64,000 nucleotides of DNA, taken from NCBI RefSeq assembly GCF_030864005.1, contig NZ_CP132976.1:5332001-5396000 (forward strand), in the 5' to 3' direction. The notes beneath the pieces are model-generated. The model was given only the letters and a program-made list of their open reading frames with translations. It ran no database searches and had not been told where the DNA came from. Origin of the DNA: Achromobacter seleniivolatilans. GTDB lineage: Bacteria; Pseudomonadota; Gammaproteobacteria; Burkholderiales; Burkholderiaceae_B. Positions 17,505 to 25,947 of this stretch are shown one piece after another (positions within the stretch are counted from its first letter, which is position 1; each line of letters begins with the position of its first letter). The position numbers and the translations under genes were made by a program.

Positions 17505-17525
17505 ATATCCTCCCCCGGGGGATAT
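17505..17525. promoter_or_regulatory. Predicted operator of the CsoR/RcnR-type repressor
   Basis: The site reads ATATCCTCCCCC then GGGGGATAT: an inverted repeat with a C-tract/G-tract core flanked by ATAT, ten bases upstream of the repressor start codon. G-tract inverted repeats flanked by AT are the known operator type for RcnR and CsoR proteins. Binding here would shut off both the repressor and the exporter genes. Confidence 0.65.
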
Positions 17526-17770
17526 TACGCAAGAGACCATGTCGCCAATCAGGGCAAGCGGGAAACTGCTGTTGCGGGGGCCCTAAAGCCACCACGCAGG
17601 CTCAGAGCGATACTATGGCATCGCCAAATCTGTCACTCCAGTTTCAGGGCGCCGACAAGGATCGACCGACGTTTCCTAAAGCGGGAGGCGCCCAGCATGC
17701 ACCGATTTGGCGTTCCCTTGTAGCCTCGAGCCGTCCTTGATGACCGACAGATCCAGATCCCAAAAGGTCG

Positions 17771-18769
17771 TCACTCCCCCCGCCCAGCTGGCTTAGGACC
17801 CAATAGATTGTTGTTGCATGCGCGCCTAGCGAATTTGACATACACAAGTTCGGCGACAAGCTCGATCAGTGTCTGGGTGACGATGACTGCTGGCAGGATC
17901 GGTATGGCTCCAGGGATAGCTAACGCCAAGGGCAATACCACGAGTGAATTTCGTGTCGCCGCGCTAAACCCGACGGCGAGACGTTGCGCGGCTGGCAGGC
18001 GCCACGCCCTCGCGACAATCCAACCTACGACTGGGCTCAGTAGCGCGAATGCAATGTAGAGCGGAACTACTTGCCCAACAGGAATGAGCGCTTGCCCCAA
18101 TTCCGGCGTGACAGCGGCCACGACGACGGCCAATACAGCAGCGGTTGCGGGGACGGGTAGCAACCCAAGCACCTCGGTGACTTTGCTACCGACGTTGCTC
18201 CGGGTGGCCCAGGCTTGGCAAGCCGCGGCAAGCACCAACGGAACGGCGATCAACCAGACAAAGGCATAAATGAACGGCTCCCAACTCACAAGCTGGCTCG
18301 TCTCTCCACCCAAAAACAGTTGCAGATACAGGGGAAGCAGTAGCATCTGGCCGACCAAGAGAATTGGTGTCGCGGCCAAAAGCGCCCGGGCATCCGCGCG
18401 TCCCAGATGTGCAAAGGTCACTACATAGTCAATGCAGGGCGTTAGCACGACCAGCAAGAAGCCGATCCGGATGAGTGACTCCCCAGGTAACCACGGCAAG
18501 AGAATCGCTACCAGTACAGGAATTGCGACAAAGTTGGCGGTGATTAATGCCCCCACAAACCGGACATTCGTCATGGCCTGGCGAAGCTCGCCCATTGGGA
18601 CCTGCAAAAAAGTCACAAACAGCATCAAAGCCAGTAGGGGTTCGATGGCGACGGCTAGGCCGCGCGTGGCGGGCAGAAAGAATGCTGTGACAAATGCCGC
18701 CGACACCGCCACAAAGTAGACGGAAATCTGCCTGGTTTCCAGTAAGTCACGAAGGTTTGCGGAACTCAT
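17771..18769 (-). CDS. ACR3-like arsenite efflux transporter (bile acid:sodium symporter fold)
   Basis: The 332-residue protein has about ten membrane segments. The motif VLTPCIDYVVTFAHLGRAD contains the conserved Cys and the LGRAD-like block typical of ACR3 arsenite exporters, and RNSLVVLPLALAIPG matches the C-terminal symporter motif. Annotated relatives are usually called arsenic resistance protein. The remains of arsH lie just upstream in the same direction, which supports an arsenic role. No intact arsR or arsC is present, so regulation is unclear. Confidence 0.82.
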   Translation of the reverse strand: MSSANLRDLLETRQISVYFVAVSAAFVTAFFLPATRGLAVAIEPLLALMLFVTFLQVPMGELRQAMTNVRFVGALITANFVAIPVLVAILLPWLPGESLIRIGFLLVVLTPCIDYVVTFAHLGRADARALLAATPILLVGQMLLLPLYLQLFLGGETSQLVSWEPFIYAFVWLIAVPLVLAAACQAWATRSNVGSKVTEVLGLLPVPATAAVLAVVVAAVTPELGQALIPVGQVVPLYIAFALLSPVVGWIVARAWRLPAAQRLAVGFSAATRNSLVVLPLALAIPGAIPILPAVIVTQTLIELVAELVYVKFARRACNNNLLGPKPAGRGE

Positions 18770-18784
18770 CTGTAAAGGCTCCCC

Positions 18785-18937
18785 TCAGGCATTCGCTGGC
18801 GCTAACAGCTTGTGTTCGACGATTCCGGGGATGATCAGCACGAAGCACATCAGTCGCATGAAACTGCGATCATCTCCTAGGAAAAGCGATCCATACACCT
18901 CCGCGACGGCCGCCAATACCAAGTAAATCCACCCCAT
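18785..18937 (-). pseudogene. Remnant of an SMR-family (SugE/EmrE-type) drug efflux gene, copy A
   Basis: The frame begins like a small multidrug resistance protein (MGWIYLVLAAVAEV) and then jumps directly to the C-terminal part (YGSLFLGDDRSFMRLMCFVL). The central half of the normal ~105-residue protein is missing, so this is an internal deletion product. A second, differently damaged copy lies at 43235-43385. Both stand downstream of arsH remnants in the same orientation. Confidence 0.75.
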
Positions 18938-19104
18938 CCTAGTCCCCGTATCGCAACGCACCAAAAATCGCAATATACCGGAACGATTATCAAATCCACC
19001 CCAATCTCTTCCCAGCTCCACCCCAAAAGCACTCAGCGAAAAAGGACTGTCAGCGACATCATTCGCAAACGCTTTTTTGCAACCTGTGGGCGTCATCTCG
19101 AAGT

Positions 19105-19625
19105 CTAGATGGCGGCTAGCTGCATTCGGTGCGACAGGGCCTCGGCGGTTCCCTTGCGTTCGCTGAAGCGGTCCACGAGGTAGGGCGCGACATCTCGAGC
19201 GAGCAAGATGAACTTCATCAGCTCCTCGACGACATCAACCACGCGGTCTTAGCAGGGCGAGGGCTTGATCCGCCTCGCATGATCGAACTCCAGGTAAGCC
19301 TTAGCTACGGACGATTGCCTGGGTATAGTCAGTATTCGCATCCATCGGCCCGATACCCGCCTCTGGTGCACCGCATTGAAGAGCTGCGAACCTCCGGATA
19401 CGTGCATGACGGCCAGCGCTTTGCTCTGAGTCTGGCGCACAGTCCCCAGGGACAAGGGGATCCAGTCGATCTGAGTCTTCATCAGACCGGTCATGGCGCC
19501 ATGGCGCCATGGCGCTCCGGCGAGCTCCACATCATGCCTTCCGACCATTGAACTCGCTCATTCAGCTCGCGGACTTTGGTGTTGTCGACACGGTAGTCGT
19601 CGACCAGTGGCAAGGCGGACGGATT
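19105..19625 (-). pseudogene. arsH: Degenerate arsH (NADPH-dependent FMN reductase), N-terminus lost
   Basis: Read leftward, the frames give [16 protein letters not shown], then [52 protein letters not shown], and finally [20 protein letters not shown] to a stop at 19105. This is the ArsH signature set. Two lesions are visible. An 8-bp tandem duplication (ATGGCGCC at 19493-19500 and 19501-19508) shifts the frame, and a TAA at 19249-19251 replaces a Tyr codon in the KPSPYYDR-like motif. The upstream part is cut exactly where the 385-bp direct repeat begins. Confidence 0.85.
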
Positions 19626-20009
19626 AAGGATGGCGGAAGCTTTGGAGAATCTGTACCTAGGCTGGTTCCGGGCTCCGGAGGCAAAGGAACAAATGTGTGG
19701 AATTCACGCTCGGCATCGATAAACACCATTGGCTGGAACTGCTAGGCAACGACCAGACATGTTATCTACGATCCAGACCCTCTCGTCGTCGCCGGCGCTA
19801 TATCGGCATGGCAAGGACGAACTCGAACTTGCGGCGGCTAGCTAGCGAGCGTAGCAGGCGACAGCGACTCGATGATGCGGCACTCGGCTACCGTGCCGCA
19901 ACTGCACTGATCAATGAGATGGTCGAGTTCGGATTTCAAGGCACGAAGGTCGCGAATTTTCTGCTCGACAGCCTTGCGGTGCTCCATCGCAATTTCATCA
20001 ATGGCAGCG
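19625..20009. repeat. 385-bp direct repeat, copy A
   Basis: This stretch matches 62881-63265 in the same orientation with no net length difference and roughly nine of ten bases identical by eye. It contains the last ~35 codons of a GT4 glycosyltransferase (MAEALENLYLGWFRAPEAKE, HARHR, stop), a short spacer, and the 3' end of merR on the minus strand. In copy A merR is intact and the glycosyltransferase is only a tail; in copy B the reverse is true. Confidence 0.92.
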
Positions 20010-20254
20010 CATGAGCGTGACTTGTCATCCGAAAGCGATAGCAACGCCCGCACTTGGGGCAAAGAGAACCCCAGGTCGCGCGATCTCCGAATGAATGCCA
20101 GCCGTTGCAGGTGGCTGGGTTCGTAGGCTCGATAGTTGCCCTGAGTGCGCTCGGGCCGCGGTAGCAATCCTTCGCGCTCGTAATAGCGGATGGTTTCAAT
20201 ATTCGTGCCGGTTGCCCGTGCAAGAACACCAATGGTCAGCGGACGTGTGCTCAT
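19838..20254 (-). CDS. MerR-family heavy-metal-responsive regulator (Zn/Cd/Pb type)
   Basis: The 138-residue protein has the MerR winged-helix start (TIGVLARATGTNIETIRYYEREGLLPRP), a dimerisation helix, and a C-terminal metal-binding loop CSCGTVAECRIIESL that resembles ZntR/CadR/PbrR-like sensors. It stands divergent from the P-type ATPase gene, and the promoter between them has the overlong spacer that MerR activators untwist. It therefore very likely turns on that ATPase in response to Zn, Cd or Pb. Its 3' end is inside the 385-bp repeat. Confidence 0.88.
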   Translation of the reverse strand: MSTRPLTIGVLARATGTNIETIRYYEREGLLPRPERTQGNYRAYEPSHLQRLAFIRRSRDLGFSLPQVRALLSLSDDKSRSCAAIDEIAMEHRKAVEQKIRDLRALKSELDHLIDQCSCGTVAECRIIESLSPATLAS

Positions 20255-20258
20255 AAGT

Positions 20259-20289
20259 TTGACTCTGTAGTCACTACGGGGTTTATGGT
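20259..20289 (+). promoter_or_regulatory. MerR-type promoter/operator for the P-type ATPase gene
   Basis: A -35 element TTGACT (20259-20264) and a -10 element TATGGT (20284-20289) are separated by 19 bases instead of about 17. The spacer carries a dyad, ACTCTGTAGT-C-ACTACGGGGT. Long spacers with a central dyad are the hallmark of promoters activated by MerR-family proteins. The expected transcription start falls only a few bases before the ATG at 20308, so translation may use a nearly leaderless start or the ATG at 20323. Confidence 0.8.
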
Positions 20290-20307
20290 ACGCCCATCGC
20301 CTAATTC

Positions 20308-22449
20308 ATGTCGAGTCCAGCTATGTCCACAAACAAGGCCCTGAAATTACGAATAGAGGGGATGGATTGCGGCGCTTGCGCGGTCAAGATCGAAAACGCC
20401 ATGAAGCGCCTTCCTGGTGTCACCGACATCAACGTCAGCTATGGACAAGAGAGTCTGGCGTTGTCGTATGACGAGGACCGCAGCAGCCAGCAAAAGATCG
20501 AAGCGCAGATCCGAGCGCTGGGATTCACGCCCATCGGCCACGACGCGGCCGCAACAGCGGCAACCGCCACCGAACGGGATGCGCTGCCGTTCTGGCGTGG
20601 GAAAAAGGCCAGGCTGGTGTGGATGACGGGGATCGCGTTCGCCATCGCATTCGTTGCGGCGCATTTCGCGCCGCAGTTCGAGCGCTGGGCCTATTCAGCG
20701 GCCGCCATCCTAAGCATCGTGCCCGTTGTCCGTCGGGCTTACGCCAGCGCCACGACAGGCACGCCGTTCAGCATTGAAACCCTGATGTCGGTGGCCGCCA
20801 TTGGCGCGCTTGTGATCGGCGCGGCTGAAGAGGCCGCAGTGGTGATATTCCTGTTTGCGGTCGGGGAATTGCTGGAGACTGTGGCCGCTGGCCGCGCTCG
20901 CTCGGCAATCAAGGCGCTCATGGATCTTGCGCCGAGGCAGGCGCTCCGCGAGCAGGACGGCAAGCTGGAAACCGTGGCAGTGGAACAACTGGCAGTGGGT
21001 GATGTCGCAATCGTCAGGCCCGGCGACCGGGTTCCCTCGGACGGAGCCGTGCTTGAGGGTATTTCCGAGGTAAACGAGGCACCGATCACTGGAGAGTCAG
21101 TGCCCGTTGCCAAGGAGCCTGGCGCGAACCTTTACGCCGGCAGCATCAACGGCAACGGCGAGCTGCGCATGTCGATCTTGCGGACCGCGGCGGACAACAC
21201 CATCGCCCGCATCATCCACATGGTCGAGGAAGCGCAGGAGTCCAAGGCTCCGCTGGCACGCTTTATCGATCGCTTCAGCAGCGTCTACACCCCGGTGGCG
21301 ATGGCGGTTTCCCTGCTTATCGCTATTGTTCCTCCATTGCTGTTCGGCGGCGACTGGATGACCTGGATCTACCGCGGCCTGGCAACATTGCTGATCGCAT
21401 GCCCCTGCGCCCTGGTCATTTCCACCCCAGCGGCGATCGCTTCGGGCCTCGCCGCTGGCGCCCGGCGGGGGTTGCTGGTGAAGGGTGGGGCGGCGCTGGA
21501 AACACTGGGCAAGATCAAGACCGTGGCGTTCGACAAGACGGGCACGCTCACCGAGGGCCGTCCACGCATCACCGATATCGTGGCCATCGAAGGGGCCGAG
21601 GATGAGGTCCTAGCGCGGGCCGCCGCTGTAGAGCGCAAGACCAGCCATCCCTTGGGCGCGGCTATCGTGGAAGCGGCGCAGGCGCGGGGCCTGGAGTTGC
21701 CCCAAAGCTTCGGCGCGGCGCTCGCCATTCCGGGCAAGGCCGTGACCGCCCGCTTGAAATCGGGATTCGCCTCGGTAGGATCGCCGCGCTATGCGCAAGA
21801 ACTTGCCCCCATCGAGGAACCGGTATCGCAGGCCATTTCCAAGCTCGAACAGGAAGGAAAGACGGTGGTCGTGGTGCTGGCCGGCAAGCGGATCAGTGGC
21901 TTGATCGCCTTGCGCGACGAACCCCGCCCGGACGCAGCCCAGGCGCTGAAGCGCTTGCTCGACATGGGCGTCCAGACCGTCATGCTGACTGGCGACAACC
22001 GCCGCACGGGTGACGCGATCGGGGCTGTCCTGGGCGTCAGCGTGCAGGCTGAACTGCTGCCTCAGGCGAAGCTGGCCGCTATCGAAGCGCTCAAACGGGA
22101 TGGCCATGTGGCCATGGTGGGCGACGGGATCAATGATGCGCCCGCGCTAGCCACCGCGTCGGTCGGCGTCGCGATGGGCGGCGGAACTGACGTTGCGCTG
22201 GAAACCGCCGACGCCGCACTGCTTCAGAATCGGGTGATGGGAATCGTGAACCTGATCGATTTATCCCGGATCACGCTCGGCAATATCTGGCAGAACATCG
22301 GACTTGCGCTTGGCCTGAAGGCGATCTTCCTGGTGACGACTGTGTTGGGCGTCACAACGCTATGGATGGCGATCCTCGCGGATACCGGGGCCACGGTTCT
22401 GGTGACGGCGAACGCGCTGCGCTTATTGCGATATCGCGGGCGCGATTAA
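20308..22449 (+). CDS. cadA: P1B-type heavy-metal ATPase (ZntA/CadA/PbrA-like)
   Basis: This enzyme pumps Zn(II), Cd(II) or Pb(II) out of the cytoplasm using ATP. The 713-residue protein has one N-terminal metal-binding domain with GMDCGAC at residues 18-24, eight expected membrane segments, the transmembrane CPC motif at 365-367, the phosphorylated DKTGT starting at 409, the TGES actuator motif, and MVGDGINDAPALA. CPC with this layout indicates the Zn/Cd/Pb or copper classes; the MerR partner favours Zn/Cd/Pb. A start at the ATG at 20323 is also possible. Confidence 0.93.
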   Translation: MSSPAMSTNKALKLRIEGMDCGACAVKIENAMKRLPGVTDINVSYGQESLALSYDEDRSSQQKIEAQIRALGFTPIGHDAAATAATATERDALPFWRGKKARLVWMTGIAFAIAFVAAHFAPQFERWAYSAAAILSIVPVVRRAYASATTGTPFSIETLMSVAAIGALVIGAAEEAAVVIFLFAVGELLETVAAGRARSAIKALMDLAPRQALREQDGKLETVAVEQLAVGDVAIVRPGDRVPSDGAVLEGISEVNEAPITGESVPVAKEPGANLYAGSINGNGELRMSILRTAADNTIARIIHMVEEAQESKAPLARFIDRFSSVYTPVAMAVSLLIAIVPPLLFGGDWMTWIYRGLATLLIACPCALVISTPAAIASGLAAGARRGLLVKGGAALETLGKIKTVAFDKTGTLTEGRPRITDIVAIEGAEDEVLARAAAVERKTSHPLGAAIVEAAQARGLELPQSFGAALAIPGKAVTARLKSGFASVGSPRYAQELAPIEEPVSQAISKLEQEGKTVVVVLAGKRISGLIALRDEPRPDAAQALKRLLDMGVQTVMLTGDNRRTGDAIGAVLGVSVQAELLPQAKLAAIEALKRDGHVAMVGDGINDAPALATASVGVAMGGGTDVALETADAALLQNRVMGIVNLIDLSRITLGNIWQNIGLALGLKAIFLVTTVLGVTTLWMAILADTGATVLVTANALRLLRYRGRD

Positions 22450-22510
22450 TGCCGCTTTCTATCCGAACAGCTGCTGCTCCCAACCGACTACGAACTAATA
22501 AGGTGAAGCA

Positions 22511-23011
22511 TTGATCAGGACCCGAATCGGAATTTGCGCCATTGCCGCATTGTTGACCTCCGTCGTCCCCTCAGTCCAAGCGGCGGATTCGGCGACTGTG
22601 TCCGTCCGTGAAGCCTGGGCTCGCGCAACACCACCCGGCATTCGGGTCGGCGGCGGGTATGTGACGGTGGTAAATAGCGGCAAGCAACCGGACCGCCTCA
22701 TTGGCGCCAGTTCGCCGTTGTCGGAGAAAACCGAAATCCATGCGTCCGAAACCACCGGCGGCATGGCTCGCATGCGCTGGCTGGAAAACGGCCTGGAAAT
22801 TCCCGCCGGTAAGGACGTGGTCTTGGCTCCTGGTGGCGTCCACCTCATGTTCCTTGGATTGACGCAACCTATCGTCAAAGACGAACTCGTTCCAGTTACT
22901 TTGAGATTTGAGCGAGCAGGCGAGATTACCGTTCAGTTGCGAGCTGGACCTATCGGGTCGCTAAAGGCTCCCGTCGAAAGCGGTGTGAATGACACTACTC
23001 ATGCTCATTGA
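22511..23011 (+). CDS. PCu(A)C-family periplasmic copper chaperone
   Basis: PCu(A)C proteins bind Cu(I) in the periplasm and deliver it, usually to cytochrome oxidase. The gene starts with TTG and has AGGTG upstream. The 166-residue product has a signal peptide (IGICAIAALLTSVVPSVQAA) and the family pattern of His and Met ligands: His77, Met88, then His111-x-Met113 in GGVHLMFLGL. A His-containing tail follows. It lies between a P-type ATPase and a DsbB/DsbA pair, all rightward. Confidence 0.88.
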   Translation: MIRTRIGICAIAALLTSVVPSVQAADSATVSVREAWARATPPGIRVGGGYVTVVNSGKQPDRLIGASSPLSEKTEIHASETTGGMARMRWLENGLEIPAGKDVVLAPGGVHLMFLGLTQPIVKDELVPVTLRFERAGEITVQLRAGPIGSLKAPVESGVNDTTHAH

Positions 23012-23054
23012 CAAATCAACTCCGAGCTTCCCAAGATTTGCATAGGAGCCTACC

Positions 23055-23501
23055 GTGACTAGTGTTTCATCTCCATTGAGACATCGCGCTCGAAGTGCTG
23101 CCTCCTGGTTGATTCTGGCGTGGATAACGGCGCTGGTTGCAACTCTATCGGCGGTATTTATCGGGGAAGTGCTGGGCAGGACGCCGTGCGTGTTGTGCTG
23201 GTACCAGCGGATATTCATGTTTCCTCTGGTACTGGTGCTAGGGGTTGCCTGCTATCGCGGCGACTGTGGCATCTGGCGCTATGCCTTGCCGCTGGGCGTA
23301 GTCGGTGCTGCCTTCGCGTCTTATCACACCTTGTTGTACTGGCGCGTGATCGAGCCTGAGATCGTCGCCTGCTCGGCTGAGGCATCCTGCTCGGGGGCCG
23401 CGATGGCAATCTTTGGCTATGTACCTCTACCGCTGCTTTCCCTGACCGCGTTTGCCGTGATAGTCCTTTCCCTACTTTTTGTTCGTCATCACACCAAATA
23501 A
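23055..23501 (+). CDS. dsbB: DsbB-family disulfide oxidoreductase
   Basis: DsbB-type membrane proteins reoxidise their thioredoxin-like partner and pass electrons to quinones. The 148-residue protein has four membrane segments, a CVLC pair at Cys45/Cys48 (PCVLCWYQRIFM is diagnostic) and a second periplasmic pair at Cys106/Cys112. The stop codon directly abuts the ATG of the DsbA-like gene, so the two form a dedicated redox pair, as in BdbC/BdbD. Confidence 0.9.
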   Translation: MTSVSSPLRHRARSAASWLILAWITALVATLSAVFIGEVLGRTPCVLCWYQRIFMFPLVLVLGVACYRGDCGIWRYALPLGVVGAAFASYHTLLYWRVIEPEIVACSAEASCSGAAMAIFGYVPLPLLSLTAFAVIVLSLLFVRHHTK

Positions 23502-24164
23502 ATGAATCGACGCCTTCTTGTCTTATCCGTCAGTGTCGTCTCGATCGTTGTATTCACGATCTTCGCGTTCCTCTTGCGACCGGCAACTGAGCCAGTGCCA
23601 CAGGCAGGTCAGGAGGCGGGAGCGGGTGCGCCCACGGCCGCGACGCTCGTGCGATTTCACTCCCCGGTTATTGGGCGATTCGATGCCCCTGTAACCGTGG
23701 TGGAATTCTTCGACCCTTCGTGCGAGGGATGCCGCGCCTTCTACCCCTATGTCAAACAGATCCTGAGCAAGTATCCGAGCGACGTACGGGTAGTGATGCG
23801 ATATGTGCTGTTTCACAAGGGCTCCGAAGAGACGGTTCGGATGCTTGAAGCCGCGCGCCGGCAAGGTCTCTTCGAACCGGTATTGGAAGCGATACTTGAA
23901 GCGCAACCCGATTGGCATGATGACCCGACGGTCACCGCCGCCTGGCGCGCCGCAGTAGGTGCAGGGCTGGATGAGACGCGGGCGCGAGCAGAGATGCATG
24001 ATGCCGCAATTAGCGCACTTATCAAGGCAGATGAGGCGGACGTGAATGCAGTAGGCATCAAGGGTACTCCGACGTTCTTTGTGAACGGAGCACGCCTGGT
24101 GAAGCTAAGCCCCCAGGACTTGTCCTCGGCGATTGAGTATGCGATGCAAACTCGCAAGGAATAA
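23502..24164 (+). CDS. Membrane-anchored DsbA/DsbG-like thioredoxin-fold protein
   Basis: The 220-residue protein has an N-terminal anchor (VLSVSVVSIVVFTIFAFLL), then a DsbA-type thioredoxin domain with a CEGC active site at Cys74/Cys77 and the cis-Pro loop GIKGTPTFFVNG near the C-terminus. It is co-translated with the DsbB-like gene. The likely role is to form or repair disulfides in exported proteins of this island, possibly keeping Cys-rich or metal-stressed proteins folded; that link is inferred from position. Confidence 0.88.
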   Translation: MNRRLLVLSVSVVSIVVFTIFAFLLRPATEPVPQAGQEAGAGAPTAATLVRFHSPVIGRFDAPVTVVEFFDPSCEGCRAFYPYVKQILSKYPSDVRVVMRYVLFHKGSEETVRMLEAARRQGLFEPVLEAILEAQPDWHDDPTVTAAWRAAVGAGLDETRARAEMHDAAISALIKADEADVNAVGIKGTPTFFVNGARLVKLSPQDLSSAIEYAMQTRKE

Positions 24165-24717
24165 TTGTCGTGGATTTGCGCAAATGAATTAGAGAGGTGG
24201 AAAGCAGCGCGCCAGGCGTTGGGCAGAGGGACGAAAAGTTGAAGCTGGTTCGATCAGCGAACGCCCGGCCATAGCGAAAGATCGAGCTGTTCCTCGGCCC
24301 TGCGAGGACGGCTTGCTGTTCGGTAGCCGCCGCAGGCATATTGCGACGTTGATCGAGCGGCAGACGCGATGCGAATACGCATACGCACGAAATCAACCCT
24401 TGCGGAGTGGACTGATAAAGCTCAGTCAACGTACGTTGCTGGCAGCAATTGTGCAGGCGATCCCGCATCTCGCATAGCCCATGAGGGCACCGCTTAAGCG
24501 TGCCGCGGAGGAGAGGACTGCGCTAAGGAGAGAATTCTTCCAACCCGTGAAACCAACGTAGCTGGATTCCAAAGTCGTCGAGGGCGACGTGCCAAGGCTT
24601 GACTGACCTAGCTCTGTAGCCCTCAACGATAGCCGCCGCTAGATGCAGCTTTCAACCCAAAGCGGACCTTGGCATGATCTGACACCGTTTGGCTGGAACT
24701 TTCCAGTGAAATGAATT
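24165..24717. other. 553-bp region without a recognisable gene
   Basis: Several short frames exist on both strands, but none has a plausible start, family signature or ribosome-binding site. The stretch looks like decayed coding DNA between the Dsb pair and the convergent chromate transporter gene. I cannot name its origin. Confidence 0.4.
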
Positions 24718-25947
24718 TCATATGCCCATCGCCATGACCCAGCCCGCCAAGCCTGCTAACAGCACCACAATCGCTGGCGGCACGCGCCCCACTATAAGGA
24801 GCCCGAACGAGACCAACGCCAGCCCAAAGTCCGCTTTGCCATGGATGGCGCTTGTCCACATCGGGTCATACAGTGCCGACACCAGAATACCAACCACGCC
24901 GGCGTTGATGCCGGCCATGGCAGTCTGAATACCCGCGCGGTGACGAAGCCCTTCCCAGAACGGCAATGCGCCCACCAGCATGAGGAAGGCGGGGAGGAAT
25001 ATGGTGCCCAGCAAAGCCAGCCCACCAATCCAGCCATGCAGCGGGCCGTGGGCAGCCGCCCCAAGATAGGCCGAAAAAGTAAACAGCGGTCCTGGCACGG
25101 CCTGCGCTGCGCCATAACCAGCTAGGAAGTCGGCGTTGCTGACGATGCCGCTGGGCACCACGGTGGCTTGCAGCAGCGGCAGCACAACGTGCCCACCGCC
25201 GAAGACCAGCGCACCGGAGCGGTACACCCCCTCCAGCAGAGCTATCGTCGACGACCCCGTGGCTGCAGCCCACAGAGGCAGAACGACAAGCGGAGTGGCA
25301 AACAGCAGCAGCGCAACAAAGCCCAGTTTGCGCGAGACAGGGAAACTGTGGGCTTGGCCTCCGCCAGGTTGTGAAATCTTCAGCGTCCACAAGCCGAGCA
25401 GTCCTGCCAACATGATCGCGGCAATTTGTCCCGCTGCTGAGGGCAGGATCATGGTCAGCAGTGCTGCCAGAATGGCGAGTGCAGCGCGTGGCCGGTCAGG
25501 GCACAACGACTTGGCCATGCCCCACACAGCCTGTGCCACGATGGCTAAGGCGACTACCTTGAGACCATGTACCCACCCGGACTGGGCCAGTCCTTGGTAT
25601 TCGGCAATGCCAAAGGCGAACAGGATTAGCGCGATGGCCGATGGCAAGGTGAACCCTGCCCACGCCGCCAGTAACCCCAACCAGCCGGCGCGGCCAAGCC
25701 CAAGCGCCATACCCACCTGGCTGCTTGCCGGACCCGGTAGAAATTGGCACAAGGCGACCAGATCGGAATAGCTGCGGTCATCCAGCCAACGGCGGCGCTC
25801 GACAAACTCCGAGCGGAAATAACCCAGATGGGCGATCGGTCCGCCGAAGGAGGTCAGTCCCAGCTTAAGGAAGGCGCCGAAGACTTCAACGGCTGAGCCG
25901 CGCGCAGATACAGCTTCGTGCTGTACGGTGTTGGCGGAGCCTGTCAT
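24718..25947 (-). CDS. chrA: ChrA-family chromate efflux transporter
   Basis: ChrA exports chromate. The 409-residue protein is the two-domain long form. The first CHR domain begins FLKLGLTSFGGPIAHLGYF with CQFLPGPASSQVGMALG, and the second has YRSGALVFGGGHVVLPLLQ with GYGAAQAVPGPLFTFSAYLG. Both motif pairs are diagnostic. Its start overlaps the end of the upstream PadR regulator gene by four bases, so the two form an operon under that regulator. Confidence 0.93.
   Translation of the reverse strand: MTGSANTVQHEAVSARGSAVEVFGAFLKLGLTSFGGPIAHLGYFRSEFVERRRWLDDRSYSDLVALCQFLPGPASSQVGMALGLGRAGWLGLLAAWAGFTLPSAIALILFAFGIAEYQGLAQSGWVHGLKVVALAIVAQAVWGMAKSLCPDRPRAALAILAALLTMILPSAAGQIAAIMLAGLLGLWTLKISQPGGGQAHSFPVSRKLGFVALLLFATPLVVLPLWAAATGSSTIALLEGVYRSGALVFGGGHVVLPLLQATVVPSGIVSNADFLAGYGAAQAVPGPLFTFSAYLGAAAHGPLHGWIGGLALLGTIFLPAFLMLVGALPFWEGLRHRAGIQTAMAGINAGVVGILVSALYDPMWTSAIHGKADFGLALVSFGLLIVGRVPPAIVVLLAGLAGWVMAMGI

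Noticed and set aside
17541..17770. Possible gene upstream of the CsoR/RcnR-type repressor
   Set aside because: Only short frames without start signals are present; the stretch is best left as intergenic.
19129..19551. Plus-strand open frame of 140 codons
   Set aside because: It is the antisense reading of the degraded arsH; the minus strand gives recognisable ArsH motifs.
19697..20014. Plus-strand frame of 105 codons, with a similar frame at 62953-63288
   Set aside because: Both arise from the 385-bp repeat and are antisense to merR. Their likeness reflects duplicated DNA, not a conserved protein.
24058..24468. Minus-strand frame of 136 codons after the DsbA-like gene
   Set aside because: It overlaps the 3' end of the DsbA-like gene antisense and has no recognisable domain.
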